NCBI RefSeq assembly: GCF_001544695.2
Contig: NZ_FCOM02000002.1
Location: 186,001 to 250,000 of the forward strand
Length of the DNA: 64,000 nucleotides
Direction of reading: 5' to 3'
DNA from: Caballeronia arvi
GTDB taxonomy: Bacteria > Pseudomonadota > Gammaproteobacteria > Burkholderiales > Burkholderiaceae
Below, piece by piece: positions 46,809-55,178 of this stretch (position 1 is its first letter; each line of letters opens with the position of its first letter). The translations under genes and the position numbers were made by a program. Under the pieces are notes generated by a model, which saw only the letters and a list, made by a program, of their open reading frames with translations, was not told where the DNA came from and did not search any database.

Positions 46809-48400
46809 TTGTCGAGTCCGAGTTCGGCCCAGAGACCATCGACGCGGCGTTTCACGGCTTCATCCATGACGATCGGGCGGCCCCATTCGCGCGTCGTTTC
46901 GCCGGGCCATTTGTTGGTTGCGTCGAGACCCATTTTCGAGCCGAGCCCCGCTACCGGCGACGCGAAGTCGAGATAATCGATCGGCGTGTTGTCAACCATG
47001 ACGGTGTCGCGTGTTGGATCGACACGCGTCGTGATCGCCCAGATGACTTCCTTCCAGTCGCGCACGTTGACGTCTTCATCGACCACGACGATGAACTTCG
47101 TGTACATGAACTGGCGCAGGAAGCTCCACACGCCGAACATCACGCGCTTCGCGTGGCCGGGATAGCTCTTCTTCATCTGCACGATCGCCATCCGGTAGCT
47201 GCATCCCTCGGGCGGCAGATAGAAATCGGTGATCTCGGTGAACTGCTTCTGCAACAGCGGCACGAAGACTTCGTTCAGCGCGACGCCGAGTACGGCGGGC
47301 TCGTCGGGCGGCTTGCCGGTGTAGGTCGAATGGAACAGGGCGTCGCGGCGCATGGTGATCTTCTCGACGGTGAAGACCGGAAACCATTCCTGTTCGTTGT
47401 AGTAGCCCGTGTGATCGCCGTACGGCCCTTCGAGCGCGTGCTCGTATTTAGCGCTTGCAGAGTTCGACGGACGCGGCGGCGCGCCTTCCGGCGCGGGCGG
47501 CACGTTGCCGTCATGCGGATAAATGAACCCTTCGAGCACGATTTCCGCGCGCGCCGGCACCTGCAACGTATCGACGCCCGGCGTCAGGCACTTCGCGAGT
47601 TCGGTGCGCGAGCCGCGCAACAGCCCCGCAAACTGATATTCGGACAACGAATCGGGCACGGGCGTCACGGCGCCGAGAATCGTCGCGGGATCGGCGCCGA
47701 GCACGACCGCCACCGGATAAGGCTTGCCGGGATTCGCGAGCGCAAACTCGCGGAAGTCGAGCGCGCCGCCGCGATGCGCGAGCCAGCGCATGATGAGCTT
47801 GTTGCGCCCGATCAACTGCTGCCGGTAGATGCCAAGATTCTGGCGCGACTTGTTCGGACCGCGCGTGACGGTGAGGCCCCATGTGAGCAGCGGTCCGGCG
47901 TCGCCCGGCCAGCATGTCTGGATCGGCAGCTTGTTGAGATCGACGTCGTCGCCTTCCCACACCACTTCCTGACAAGGCGGCGCGCTGACCGATTTCGGCG
48001 CCATGTCCCACACAGCCTTCGCGAGCGAGAGCAGCTTGCCCGCGTCCTTGAGGCCTTTCGGCGGCTCGGGTTCCTTCATCGCGGAAAGCAGCCTGCCGAC
48101 ATCGCGCAGCGAGCTCAGCGCGGCGACATCGCTGCCGAGGCTCACATCGCCGCCACTCTGCGCTTCCGTCTCGATGCCCATGCCGAGCGCGACGCGCCGC
48201 GTCGTGCCGAACAGGTTCGCGAGCACGGGCATCGTGTAGCCGGTGGGCGCTTCGAAGAGCAATGCTGGTCCGCCCGCGCGCAACACGCGATCGGAGACTT
48301 CGGTGATTTCGAGAACAGGGGAGACGGGCTGCCGAATGCGGCGCAGTTCACCGAGCGCTTCGAGGCGGGCGGTGAAGTCGCGCAGATCTTTGTATTTCAT
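46805..48400 (-). CDS. ubiD: UbiD family 4-hydroxy-3-polyprenylbenzoate decarboxylase
   Basis: This 531-residue prenylated-FMN enzyme decarboxylates 3-polyprenyl-4-hydroxybenzoate in ubiquinone synthesis. It begins [22 protein letters not shown]. It contains [25 protein letters not shown], the active-site region [19 protein letters not shown] with E/R neighbours, and [26 protein letters not shown]. It is some 30 residues longer than E. coli UbiD because of an insertion near residue 300 ([16 protein letters not shown]). The asparaginase and lysE genes follow in the same direction. Confidence 0.95.
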   Translation of the reverse strand: MKYKDLRDFTARLEALGELRRIRQPVSPVLEITEVSDRVLRAGGPALLFEAPTGYTMPVLANLFGTTRRVALGMGIETEAQSGGDVSLGSDVAALSSLRDVGRLLSAMKEPEPPKGLKDAGKLLSLAKAVWDMAPKSVSAPPCQEVVWEGDDVDLNKLPIQTCWPGDAGPLLTWGLTVTRGPNKSRQNLGIYRQQLIGRNKLIMRWLAHRGGALDFREFALANPGKPYPVAVVLGADPATILGAVTPVPDSLSEYQFAGLLRGSRTELAKCLTPGVDTLQVPARAEIVLEGFIYPHDGNVPPAPEGAPPRPSNSASAKYEHALEGPYGDHTGYYNEQEWFPVFTVEKITMRRDALFHSTYTGKPPDEPAVLGVALNEVFVPLLQKQFTEITDFYLPPEGCSYRMAIVQMKKSYPGHAKRVMFGVWSFLRQFMYTKFIVVVDEDVNVRDWKEVIWAITTRVDPTRDTVMVDNTPIDYLDFASPVAGLGSKMGLDATNKWPGETTREWGRPIVMDEAVKRRVDGLWAELGLDK

Positions 48401-48615
48401 CGATGGTCGAATTTGGACTCGAAGGCGCCTGGATCATGAGCGACCAGGGGGCGGGACGGCTGCGCGCTAGGCGATTGTCGATTTTACCTGCGTCGGCGTC
48501 CGTGCGTTGCCCGACATTAAGCAAATTCCGCTTCGAACCGCCCGAGAGACGTGCTTTTCGGGCGCTGAACGCTGTTCAATATAACTGTAAGTAATTGAAA
48601 CAGAAGTCTTTAGCA

Positions 48616-48643
48616 TTGACTCATCATTAAACCCTGATAGAAT
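48616..48643 (+). promoter_or_regulatory. Sigma-70-like promoter
   Basis: TTGACT (48616-48621), a 16-bp spacer and TAGAAT (48638-48643): five of six bases match at each box. The start point would be near 48650. Confidence 0.7.
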
Positions 48644-48649
48644 CGCTTC

Positions 48650-48784
48650 GAATCTATTGCAGGTTTTGAAACTTTTTACCTTAGCCTCAGGTCTTTCAGA
48701 CGCACATGCGTCGCCTGCGCCGCTCCTGCCCGGCGACTCATGGCTGTTGGTTGTCATTGCCGGCGTTTTGCACGCCGGTTTTTT
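48650..48784 (+). ncRNA. Candidate small RNA or attenuated leader upstream of the transglycosylase
   Basis: An RNA of about 135 nt would run from the promoter at 48616-48643 to a terminator ending in six Ts. No frame inside it has a ribosome-binding site. It could be an independent small RNA or a premature-termination leader controlling the transglycosylase gene 206 bp downstream. It matches no RNA family I can name. Confidence 0.45.
48760..48784 (+). terminator. Rho-independent terminator upstream of the transglycosylase
   Basis: CCGGCGT (48760-48766), 5-nt loop, ACGCCGG (48772-48778), followed by TTTTTT. No protein gene ends here. Confidence 0.8.
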
Positions 48785-48990
48785 CGCGTGGAAAGCCACG
48801 TGCGCGTTCAGGGCATGCAGTTCGTGCCGCGCAACCCGGTGACCTTTTGCCGGATCGGCTTTCCAGACGGCGCATGCCGTATCCCCGATGCCGCTTATGC
48901 TTGCCAAGCGCGAGCGGTGTCTGATTTGCGCATCGAATACGTCGTTTATTCGTATTCATCTGCGCTAATCAAGCAACATTGGGAGTATCG

Positions 48991-50145
48991 ATGAACGCTT
49001 CAGCTTGGTGGGGTTCGGACACTCGCGCCGCGCAAATCATGCGCATCGCAGTGCGTCGCGGACGCCGTTTGAGTCACCATCTCTTCGCCGTGGTCGGTTG
49101 CGCGGCCGTCATCAGCGCGCTCGCACTGTGGTTGCTGCCGTCCTGGCGCACCACGTTTGCAGCAAGGATCATGCCGTTCGTGTCGGCCGCCGTGCAGGCC
49201 GGACCGGCGCGCCTGCTAGCGGGCCAGCCGCTGCCGCCGTTCGCGGCCGTGCATCGCCAGCCGAGCGACGCGATGCTGCCCATGAACCTCGCGGCGAACA
49301 CGGCCTCGTCGGTCAAGTCGAAGGCGCCGGGCGCCGCCGCGCCGTCGCTGGGCGCTGCCGCCACCGACGACGCCAGCACGCACCATCTCACCGGCGGCAT
49401 CAGCCTCGCGATTTCGCCGAACGGGCTCGATCCGCGCACGATGCCGTCCGTCGGCATGCTCGCAAGCGCGATTCCGGCGCAGCGCATCGCCGCCGACGCC
49501 CGAGACGACCGCGTGCTCGCCTCCACACGCGAGCAGAAGCTCGTCGCGAACTTCATCGCGCGCCGCTATCGCGTGGCGGAAGATCCGGTCAGCCAGCTCG
49601 TGCGCGCCGCGTTCGACACCGGCCGCGAAGTCGGCCTCGATCCGCTGCTCCTGCTTTCCGTGATGGCGATCGAATCGGGCTTCAATCCGTACGCTGAAAG
49701 CGGCGTAGGCGCTCAAGGCCTGATGCAGGTGATGTCGAAGGTTCATTCCGACAAATTCCAGTACTTCGGCGGCTCGCACGCGGCGCTCGATCCGCTCGCG
49801 AACATCAAGGTCGGCGCGCTCGTGCTGAAGGACTGCATCGCGCGCGGCGGCTCGGTGGCGGGCGGCTTGCGCTATTACGTCGGCTCGACGACGCAGGACG
49901 ACGGCGGCTACGGCGCGAAGGTGCTGGCCGAGCGTTCGCGTCTGCGCGATATCGCGCGTGGTCGCAACGTACCGATCAACGCGCCGCAGGCGCCGGTTCA
50001 GACCGCCGCGCCGAAGCAGGTGCTGGCGTCGGCCGCTGCGGACAAGCGTGTCCACATGACGATCGATACGGCGAAGAAGTCGGCATCGCAGGATGACGGC
50101 GATGGCGACACGAAGCACGTCGCTTCCGCGGAGCTCGGCGCTTAA
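48991..50145 (+). CDS. Membrane-anchored lytic transglycosylase (SLT domain)
   Basis: This 384-residue protein has a transmembrane anchor near residues 33-53 (LFAVVGCAAVISALALWLLP) and a long Ala/Pro-rich linker. The SLT catalytic domain (about 205-320) has the catalytic Glu in LLLSVMAIESGFNPYAES, followed by VGAQGLMQVM and LDPLANIKVGALVLKDCI. It would cleave peptidoglycan glycan strands on the periplasmic side, as in cell-wall remodelling or the assembly of envelope machines. The C-terminal tail is charged and probably disordered. The ATG at 48991 has GGGAG upstream. Confidence 0.9.
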   Translation: MNASAWWGSDTRAAQIMRIAVRRGRRLSHHLFAVVGCAAVISALALWLLPSWRTTFAARIMPFVSAAVQAGPARLLAGQPLPPFAAVHRQPSDAMLPMNLAANTASSVKSKAPGAAAPSLGAAATDDASTHHLTGGISLAISPNGLDPRTMPSVGMLASAIPAQRIAADARDDRVLASTREQKLVANFIARRYRVAEDPVSQLVRAAFDTGREVGLDPLLLLSVMAIESGFNPYAESGVGAQGLMQVMSKVHSDKFQYFGGSHAALDPLANIKVGALVLKDCIARGGSVAGGLRYYVGSTTQDDGGYGAKVLAERSRLRDIARGRNVPINAPQAPVQTAAPKQVLASAAADKRVHMTIDTAKKSASQDDGDGDTKHVASAELGA

Positions 50146-50167
50146 AGCTCGCTTTGCGTCAGACGAA

Positions 50168-50193
50168 AAAAAGGCACCGTTCGGTGCCTTTTT
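50168..50193. terminator. Bidirectional terminator between the transglycosylase and aminotransferase genes
   Basis: An 11-bp stem AAAAAGGCACC / GGTGCCTTTTT with a GTTC loop, followed by GTTTTTT on the plus side. Confidence 0.9.
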
Positions 50194-50198
50194 GTTTT

Positions 50199-51404
50199 TT
50201 ATCGACGGAACAATGTGCCGAGCCGTTCGACCGCTTCCTCCAGCTTCGAATACGCGGTCGCATACGAAACGCGGATGTAGCGCTCCGGCGCATGAAACCC
50301 GAAGTCCATGCCGGGCACGAGCACGACGCCCGCGTCGTGCAGCATCGAGTGCGTGAGCGCGTCGCTGTTGCCGGCGGCGGGGTGGCGGACCGTGGTGGTA
50401 TCGGCGTAGACGTAGAACGCGCCATCCGGCACCACCGGCACGCCGAAGCCGAGCGAGCCGAGCGCCGGCACGATGTAATCGCGCCGCCGCTTGAACTCCA
50501 GCCGGCGCGCTTCGTAGATCGCGATGGTTTCGGGCTCGAAACACGCGAGCGCCGCGTGCTGCGCGAGCGCCGATGCGCAAATGAACAGATTCTGCGACAG
50601 CTTCTCGACCGCGCTGACCATCGCGTGCGGCACGACGAGCCAGCCGAGCCGCCAGCCGGTCATGTTGAAGTACTTCGAAAAGCTGTTCACGGTGACGACA
50701 TCGTCGCCGAAGGAGAGCGCCGACACCGGTTTCGCGTCGTAGCTCAAGCCCTGGTAGATCTCGTCGACGATCGTGAAGCCGCCACGCGCACGCACCGTGT
50801 CGACAATGCGCCGCAACTCGTCCGGTTCGATCGACGTGCCCGTCGGATTCGACGGCGACGCGAGCAGCACGCCGCGCGTCCTGTCGTTCCAATGCTCTTG
50901 GACATGCTCTGCCGTGAGCTGAAAACGCTCGGCCGGACCGCTCGCGATGAGCACCGGCTTGCCATCGGCGGCCGACACGAAATGCCGGTTGCACGGATAG
51001 CACGGGTCGGGCATCAGGACTTCGTCGCCGTTGTCGACCAGCGCCATGCACGCGAGCAGAAGCGCCGCCGATGCGCCCGCCGTCACGACGATGCGCTCCG
51101 GATCGACAGTGAGGCCGAACGTATCGCGATAATGTCCCGCGATCGCCTCGCGCAGCGCGTGAATGCCGAGCGCATTGGTGTACTGCGTGACGCCGCGCTT
51201 CAGCGCATCGGCGGCGGCGCGGGTGACGGGCTCCGGCGCGGTGAAATCCGGCTCGCCGATGCTCATGTGGATGACGTCGCGGCCCGCGCGTTCGAGCGCC
51301 TGAGCCTCTTTCATCAGCTCCATCACGTAGAAAGGCTCGATCGCACCGACGCGCGACGCGAGCCTGACGAGCGGTTCCGCGGTCTGGTTCACGGGCTGGT
51401 TCAC
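50199..51404 (-). CDS. Class I/II PLP-dependent aminotransferase
   Basis: This 401-residue enzyme has the aspartate-aminotransferase fold: VIHMSIGEPDFTAPEPV, TQYTNALGIHALREAIAGHY, VTAGASAALLLACMALV, SPSNPTGTSI and the PLP lysine in TVNSFSKYFNMTGWRLGWLV (near residue 240). The conserved Arg that binds the substrate carboxylate is in RYIRVSYAT. The specific substrate is not clear. It starts with GTG directly after the nusB stop, with GGAG 8 bp upstream, so it is translated with nusB at the end of the rib-nusB run. Confidence 0.9.
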   Translation of the reverse strand: MNQPVNQTAEPLVRLASRVGAIEPFYVMELMKEAQALERAGRDVIHMSIGEPDFTAPEPVTRAAADALKRGVTQYTNALGIHALREAIAGHYRDTFGLTVDPERIVVTAGASAALLLACMALVDNGDEVLMPDPCYPCNRHFVSAADGKPVLIASGPAERFQLTAEHVQEHWNDRTRGVLLASPSNPTGTSIEPDELRRIVDTVRARGGFTIVDEIYQGLSYDAKPVSALSFGDDVVTVNSFSKYFNMTGWRLGWLVVPHAMVSAVEKLSQNLFICASALAQHAALACFEPETIAIYEARRLEFKRRRDYIVPALGSLGFGVPVVPDGAFYVYADTTTVRHPAAGNSDALTHSMLHDAGVVLVPGMDFGFHAPERYIRVSYATAYSKLEEAVERLGTLFRR

Positions 51405-51842
51405 TCAGGCTCCGCGACCGCGCGCCTGGGCCTCGGTCGGGCGCATGACGACAGCGAGCTTGTCGAGCACGCCGTTCACGTATTTGTAGCCGTCCGAGCC
51501 GCCGAAGGTCTTCGTCAGCTCGACCGCTTCGTTGATGACGACGCGATACGGCACGTCGATGTGATGCTTGAACTCGAACGCGGCGACGAGCAGCACCGCG
51601 CGCTCGACCGGCGACAACTGCTCGATCGGGCGGTCGAGGCACGGCTGCAACTGCTCGGACAGCGCGTCGGATTCCTTGATCACGCCATGCAGGATCGCAT
51701 CGAGATGCGTCTGGTCGGCCTTGTCGAAGCCTTGCGCGCTGCGCAGCTGCGCGTCGATTTCGCCGGCGGGCGCGCCCGACAGCAGCCATTGATACAGCCC
51801 TTGCGTCGCGAGTTCACGCGAACGGCGTCGAGCGCTTTTCAT
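51405..51842 (-). CDS. nusB: Transcription antitermination factor NusB
   Basis: This 145-residue RNA-binding protein works with NusE (S10) at boxA in rRNA antitermination. It starts [22 protein letters not shown]. It shows [52 protein letters not shown], the typical C-terminal half. Its start overlaps the ribH stop (ATGA). ribH-nusB is a conserved pair in many bacteria. Confidence 0.96.
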   Translation of the reverse strand: MKSARRRSRELATQGLYQWLLSGAPAGEIDAQLRSAQGFDKADQTHLDAILHGVIKESDALSEQLQPCLDRPIEQLSPVERAVLLVAAFEFKHHIDVPYRVVINEAVELTKTFGGSDGYKYVNGVLDKLAVVMRPTEAQARGRGA

Positions 51843-52348
51843 GCACGATCCTCGTCTTCTTCGTCTTCGTCTTCTTCATCACCGTCGAGCTGTTCGAGCG
51901 CGACGGACAGATTCGCCATTTCGACCGCCACGCGCGCGGCGTCGCGACCCTTTTCGGTCATGCGCGCGACCGCCTGCTCGTCGTTCTCGGTCGTCAGCAC
52001 GGCGTTGGCCACCGGAATGCCGAAATCGAGCGCGATGCGCGAGATGCCCGAACCGCTTTCGTTCGACACGAGCTCGAAGTGATACGTCTCGCCGCGCACG
52101 ACGGCGCCGAGCGCGATGAGCGCGTCGAACTGGGCCGATTCGGCGAGCTTTTGCAGCGCGAGCGGAATTTCGAGCGCGCCGGGCACGGTGACGAGCAGCA
52201 CGTCCTGGCCGATCACGCCGAGGCGCTCCAGTTCTTCGATGCACGCATCGGCGAGGCCGTTGCACACCGGTTCGTTGAAGCGCGACTGCACGATGCCGAT
52301 GCGCAGGCCGTCGCCGTCGAGGTTCGGCTGATATTGTCCGATTTCCAT
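51839..52348 (-). CDS. ribH: 6,7-dimethyl-8-ribityllumazine synthase
   Basis: This 169-residue enzyme condenses 5-amino-6-ribitylaminouracil with dihydroxybutanone phosphate. Key segments are [50 protein letters not shown] (the catalytic His is the one near residue 95) and [16 protein letters not shown]. The C-terminal 10 residues are a run of Asp and Glu. It lies 44 bp after ribB and overlaps nusB by 4 bp. Confidence 0.97.
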   Translation of the reverse strand: MEIGQYQPNLDGDGLRIGIVQSRFNEPVCNGLADACIEELERLGVIGQDVLLVTVPGALEIPLALQKLAESAQFDALIALGAVVRGETYHFELVSNESGSGISRIALDFGIPVANAVLTTENDEQAVARMTEKGRDAARVAVEMANLSVALEQLDGDEEDEDEEDEDRA

Positions 52349-52391
52349 GTATGAGGTCCGTTGGTTTTAGATTGTTCGGTTGAAAGGGGCG

Positions 52392-53555
52392 TCAGGCCGA
52401 GCGCAACTGCGTGATGCCCGGATCGGCGGGCGCGGCCGTCGCGGGGCAGCCGGGCATCGGCACGAAGCCTGTCACTTCGAGCCCGTAGCCCGACATGCTG
52501 CCGAGCTTGCGCGGATTCGCGAGCACCTGCATCTTGCCGACGCCCAGATCGCGCAGGATTTGCGCGCCGATGCCGTAAGTCTTGAAGTCGATCGGGCGGC
52601 GCTTGAGCTCGGCGGCCTTGTCCTTCTGTTCGAAGGCGCGGAACACGTCGACGAGATGCTCCTTCGTGTCGCCGCAGTTGAGCATGACGATCGCGCCGAG
52701 ATCGCGCGCGGCGATTTCCTTCATCGCGGCGTCGATGGTCCAGGAGTGCGTCGACACATCGATTTCGAGCAGATCGAGCACGGAGAGCGGCTCGTGCACG
52801 CGCACGGGCGTTTCGCGATCGGGGTGCGGCATGCCGCGTACGAGCGCGATGTGCGGCGAGTGCGTCGGGTCGTCGCGATACAGCACCGCGCGGAACGGGC
52901 CGTGCGCGGTCTGCATCGTGCGCTCGCAGACTTTTTCGATGATCGATTCGGTGCGGCTGCGGTAATGGATCAGGTCGGCGATCGTGCCGATCTTGATGCC
53001 GTGCTGCTGGCTGAATTCGATGAGATCGGGCAGACGCGCCATTTCGCCGTCGTCCTTGATGATCTCGCAGATCACCGCGGCGGGCGTGAGGCCGGCGAGC
53101 GCGGTGAAGTCGCAGCCGGCTTCCGTGTGGCCCGCGCGTACGAGCACGCCGCCCGGCTGCGCCATGATCGGGAACACGTGGCCGGGCTGCACGATGTCTT
53201 CGGCGCGCGCGTCGTGAGCGACCGCGGCGGCGATGGTCTTCGCGCGGTCGGCCGCGGAAATGCCGGTGGTCACGCCTTCGGCCGCCTCGATGCTGACGGT
53301 GAACGCCGTGCCGTACTGCGTGCCGTTGCGGTGCGTCATGAGCGGCAGGTTCAGTTGCTTGCAGCGGTCCTGCGTGAGCGTGAGGCAGACGAGGCCGCGG
53401 CCGTACTTCGCCATGAAGTTGATGGCTTCGGGCGTGACGAATTCGGCGGCGATGACGAGATCGCCTTCATTCTCGCGGTCTTCTTCGTCGACGAGGATCA
53501 CCATCCGGCCGGCTTTCAGTTCAGCGATGATCTCAGGAGTGGAGGCGAGCGACAT
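52392..53555 (-). CDS. ribB: 3,4-dihydroxy-2-butanone-4-phosphate synthase with degenerate GTP cyclohydrolase II-like half
   Basis: This 387-residue protein has an intact RibB half (about residues 1-205): DEEDRENEGDLVIAAEFV, TGISAADRA, and AGHTEAGCDFTALAG. It would make dihydroxybutanone phosphate from ribulose 5-phosphate. The second half is RibA-like in length, but the zinc site is gone: where RibA has three Cys after RVH, this protein has RVHEPLSVLDLLEIDVSTHS (about residues 250-269), with Leu, Ser and His at those places. RGIGL is also missing. The protein should therefore not be called a working RibBA; GTP cyclohydrolase II must come from another locus. The ribosome-binding site is weak. 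Confidence 0.92.
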   Translation of the reverse strand: MSLASTPEIIAELKAGRMVILVDEEDRENEGDLVIAAEFVTPEAINFMAKYGRGLVCLTLTQDRCKQLNLPLMTHRNGTQYGTAFTVSIEAAEGVTTGISAADRAKTIAAAVAHDARAEDIVQPGHVFPIMAQPGGVLVRAGHTEAGCDFTALAGLTPAAVICEIIKDDGEMARLPDLIEFSQQHGIKIGTIADLIHYRSRTESIIEKVCERTMQTAHGPFRAVLYRDDPTHSPHIALVRGMPHPDRETPVRVHEPLSVLDLLEIDVSTHSWTIDAAMKEIAARDLGAIVMLNCGDTKEHLVDVFRAFEQKDKAAELKRRPIDFKTYGIGAQILRDLGVGKMQVLANPRKLGSMSGYGLEVTGFVPMPGCPATAAPADPGITQLRSA

Positions 53556-53775
53556 GATGACGTCCCGTACTGGGTCCGGTTTGGGGAAAGCGCGTATTTT
53601 ACGCCACGGCCGATGGACAGTTGCTGAAATCGGCGGACAGGTGAAAGGGAAGTTTGCCTATGCCTTTCGGACGAATGGTGTGGAGGCGGTGAGCGAAGCA
53701 AACTAACATCGTCGCAATCTTCACACGAACTGGATTCGTACCATGCCGAACACCCGAGACCGGAAGGACCCTTGC

Positions 53776-54099
53776 ATGATTTCTTCCGCAACAGACATCA
53801 TTCCCCTTTCGCACGCGAGCGCTCGCCTCTCGGAACTGGTCGATGAAGTACGCGACGGAACCGAGAAGATCATCACCAAAGACGGTAAGCGCTGGGCGGC
53901 GTTGATCAGCGCGGAGAAGCTCGACGCGTTCCATCGGATGGAGCTCGCACAACTTCATTTGCAGACGCTGCACGACGTGAAGAACGGGCTCGACGATATC
54001 GCGGCCGGCCGCACTACCAGCGCACTGGATGCGATCGCGCGTATCAGGGCGCGCCGAGCCACGAATCGTACCGAACGAGGGGACGCTGATCGTGAATGA
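53776..54099 (+). CDS. Phd/YefM-type antitoxin
   Basis: This 107-residue protein has the Phd/YefM N-terminal fold: IIPLSHASARLSELVDEVRDGTEKIITKDGKRWAALISAEKLDAF. It should bind DNA and repress its own operon. The C-terminal part (about residues 60-107), rich in Ala and Arg, would bind and neutralise the toxin. GGAAGGA lies about 10 bp before the ATG at 53776; the earlier ATG at 53743 has none. It overlaps the toxin gene by 8 bp. It is opposite in direction to the riboflavin genes on both sides. Confidence 0.87.
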   Translation: MISSATDIIPLSHASARLSELVDEVRDGTEKIITKDGKRWAALISAEKLDAFHRMELAQLHLQTLHDVKNGLDDIAAGRTTSALDAIARIRARRATNRTERGDADRE

Positions 54100-54511
54100 T
54101 GGACGCAGACCCGCCGACATTCTCTTCACGGAAGGGTTCATCGACAGACTCGCGAGCATCGAGGAATACTGGAACCGCATCGGCTTTCCGCAAGGCTTCG
54201 ATCGTCTGCTCGACGCTATCGAGAACGATGCAATTCCACTCCTGCAAAGCTTTCCGGCGATGGGGCGGCGCTTTGTCGGCGCGCTATCCGAGGCTTGCGA
54301 GTCGCGACTCGTGAACGACGTGCTCCCGGCCATCACTCGAGCCGATGGGCGGGCGCAAGGAGAGCTCCGCGAGTACGTGCTGGACGACCATGTACTGCTT
54401 TATCTGCTGACGGGCAACACGGTTCATTTGCTTTCGATTCGCTACGACAGGCAGCCGTCCTTCGACTTTCATTTGCTGCACTCACCGGAGGCCGAATATT
54501 CGACCGGCTGA
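54092..54511 (+). CDS. RelE/ParE-type toxin
   Basis: This 139-residue protein has the ParE/RelE layout: an N-terminal helical hairpin (ILFTEGFIDRLASIEEYWNRIGFPQGFDRLLDAIENDAIPLLQSFPAMGRR) and C-terminal strands (LREYVLDDHVLLYLLTGNTVHLLSIRYDRQPSFD). It should be an mRNA interferase or gyrase poison, held by the Phd-like partner. The GTG start at 54092 overlaps the antitoxin stop and has a GAGGGG upstream; codons before it belong to the other frame. It is convergent with ribE, 27 bp apart. Confidence 0.83.
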   Translation: MNDGRRPADILFTEGFIDRLASIEEYWNRIGFPQGFDRLLDAIENDAIPLLQSFPAMGRRFVGALSEACESRLVNDVLPAITRADGRAQGELREYVLDDHVLLYLLTGNTVHLLSIRYDRQPSFDFHLLHSPEAEYSTG

Positions 54512-54538
54512 CGATACTGCGCGTCGCCAACGCCCGGC

Positions 54539-55150
54539 TCACCCCGCACTCATCATCCGCTCGACATACCGCGCGATCAGATCGATCTCCAGATTGACCT
54601 TCGCGCCCGCGGACAGCGCCTTGAGCGTCGTCACTTCGACGGTATGCGGAATCAGGTTGATGGAGAATTCGCAGCCATCGGCGCGGTCGCTGACCGAGTT
54701 CACGGTGAGGCTCACGCCGTTCACCGTCACCGAGCCCTTGTAGGCCAGATACTTGCCGATGTCCTTCGGCGCGACGATGCGCAACTCGTGCGACTCGCCG
54801 ACAGGCTCGAACTTCGACACGACGCCCAGTCCGTCTACATGGCCGGAGACCAGATGGCCGCCCAGCCGGTCGTGCGCGCGCAGCGCTTTCTCCAGATTCA
54901 CCTGCACGAGCGCATCGCCGAGGCCGACGGTCTTGTTCAGGCTTTCGCGCGACACGTCCACATCGAACGATTCCGCGGACTTCTGGATCACCGTCATGCA
55001 CGCGCCCTGAATGGCAATACTGTCGCCGAGCTCGACATCGGCGAGATCGAGGCCGCCCGCCGCGACCGTCAGACGAACGCCCGCTTCCTGCGCCCCGAGC
55101 GGCGTGACTTTTTCGATGCGGCCCACCGCCGCGACGATTCCTGTGAACAT
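54539..55150 (-). CDS. ribE: Riboflavin synthase alpha subunit
   Basis: This 203-residue enzyme dismutates two lumazines to riboflavin. The two lumazine-binding halves are clear: MFTGIVAAVGRIEKV and GDSIAIQGACMTVIQKSAESFDVDVSRESLNKT in the first, GGHLVSGHVDGLGVV and YKGSVTVNGVSLTVNSVSDR in the second. Both have the N-terminal GxV and the Ser/Cys-rich sites. The start MFTGIV at 55150 is the family start. It follows ribD by 28 bp. Confidence 0.97.
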   Translation of the reverse strand: MFTGIVAAVGRIEKVTPLGAQEAGVRLTVAAGGLDLADVELGDSIAIQGACMTVIQKSAESFDVDVSRESLNKTVGLGDALVQVNLEKALRAHDRLGGHLVSGHVDGLGVVSKFEPVGESHELRIVAPKDIGKYLAYKGSVTVNGVSLTVNSVSDRADGCEFSINLIPHTVEVTTLKALSAGAKVNLEIDLIARYVERMMSAG

Positions 55151-55178
55151 CGGCTTTCTTCCTTGAGTCGGTGCGTGA

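Larger units (their letters stand above)
48401..48990. other. Intergenic region with an orphan promoter-terminator unit
   Basis: 590 bp between the divergent ubiD and transglycosylase genes, AT-rich around 48580-48680. It contains a strong plus-strand promoter (48616-48643) and a terminator (48760-48784). Beyond the terminator, 48785-48970 has an open frame without a good start. The ribosome-binding site of the transglycosylase is at 48981-48985. Confidence 0.6.

Noticed and set aside
48740..48994. 84-codon frame between the terminator and the transglycosylase
   Set aside because: It starts inside the region before the terminator hairpin, has no ribosome-binding site and overlaps the transglycosylase start.
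53556..53775. Possible FMN riboswitch ahead of ribB
   Set aside because: The conserved AGGGCAGGGTG-like core and the CCCACCGGCGGT arm of the RFN element are not present on either strand.
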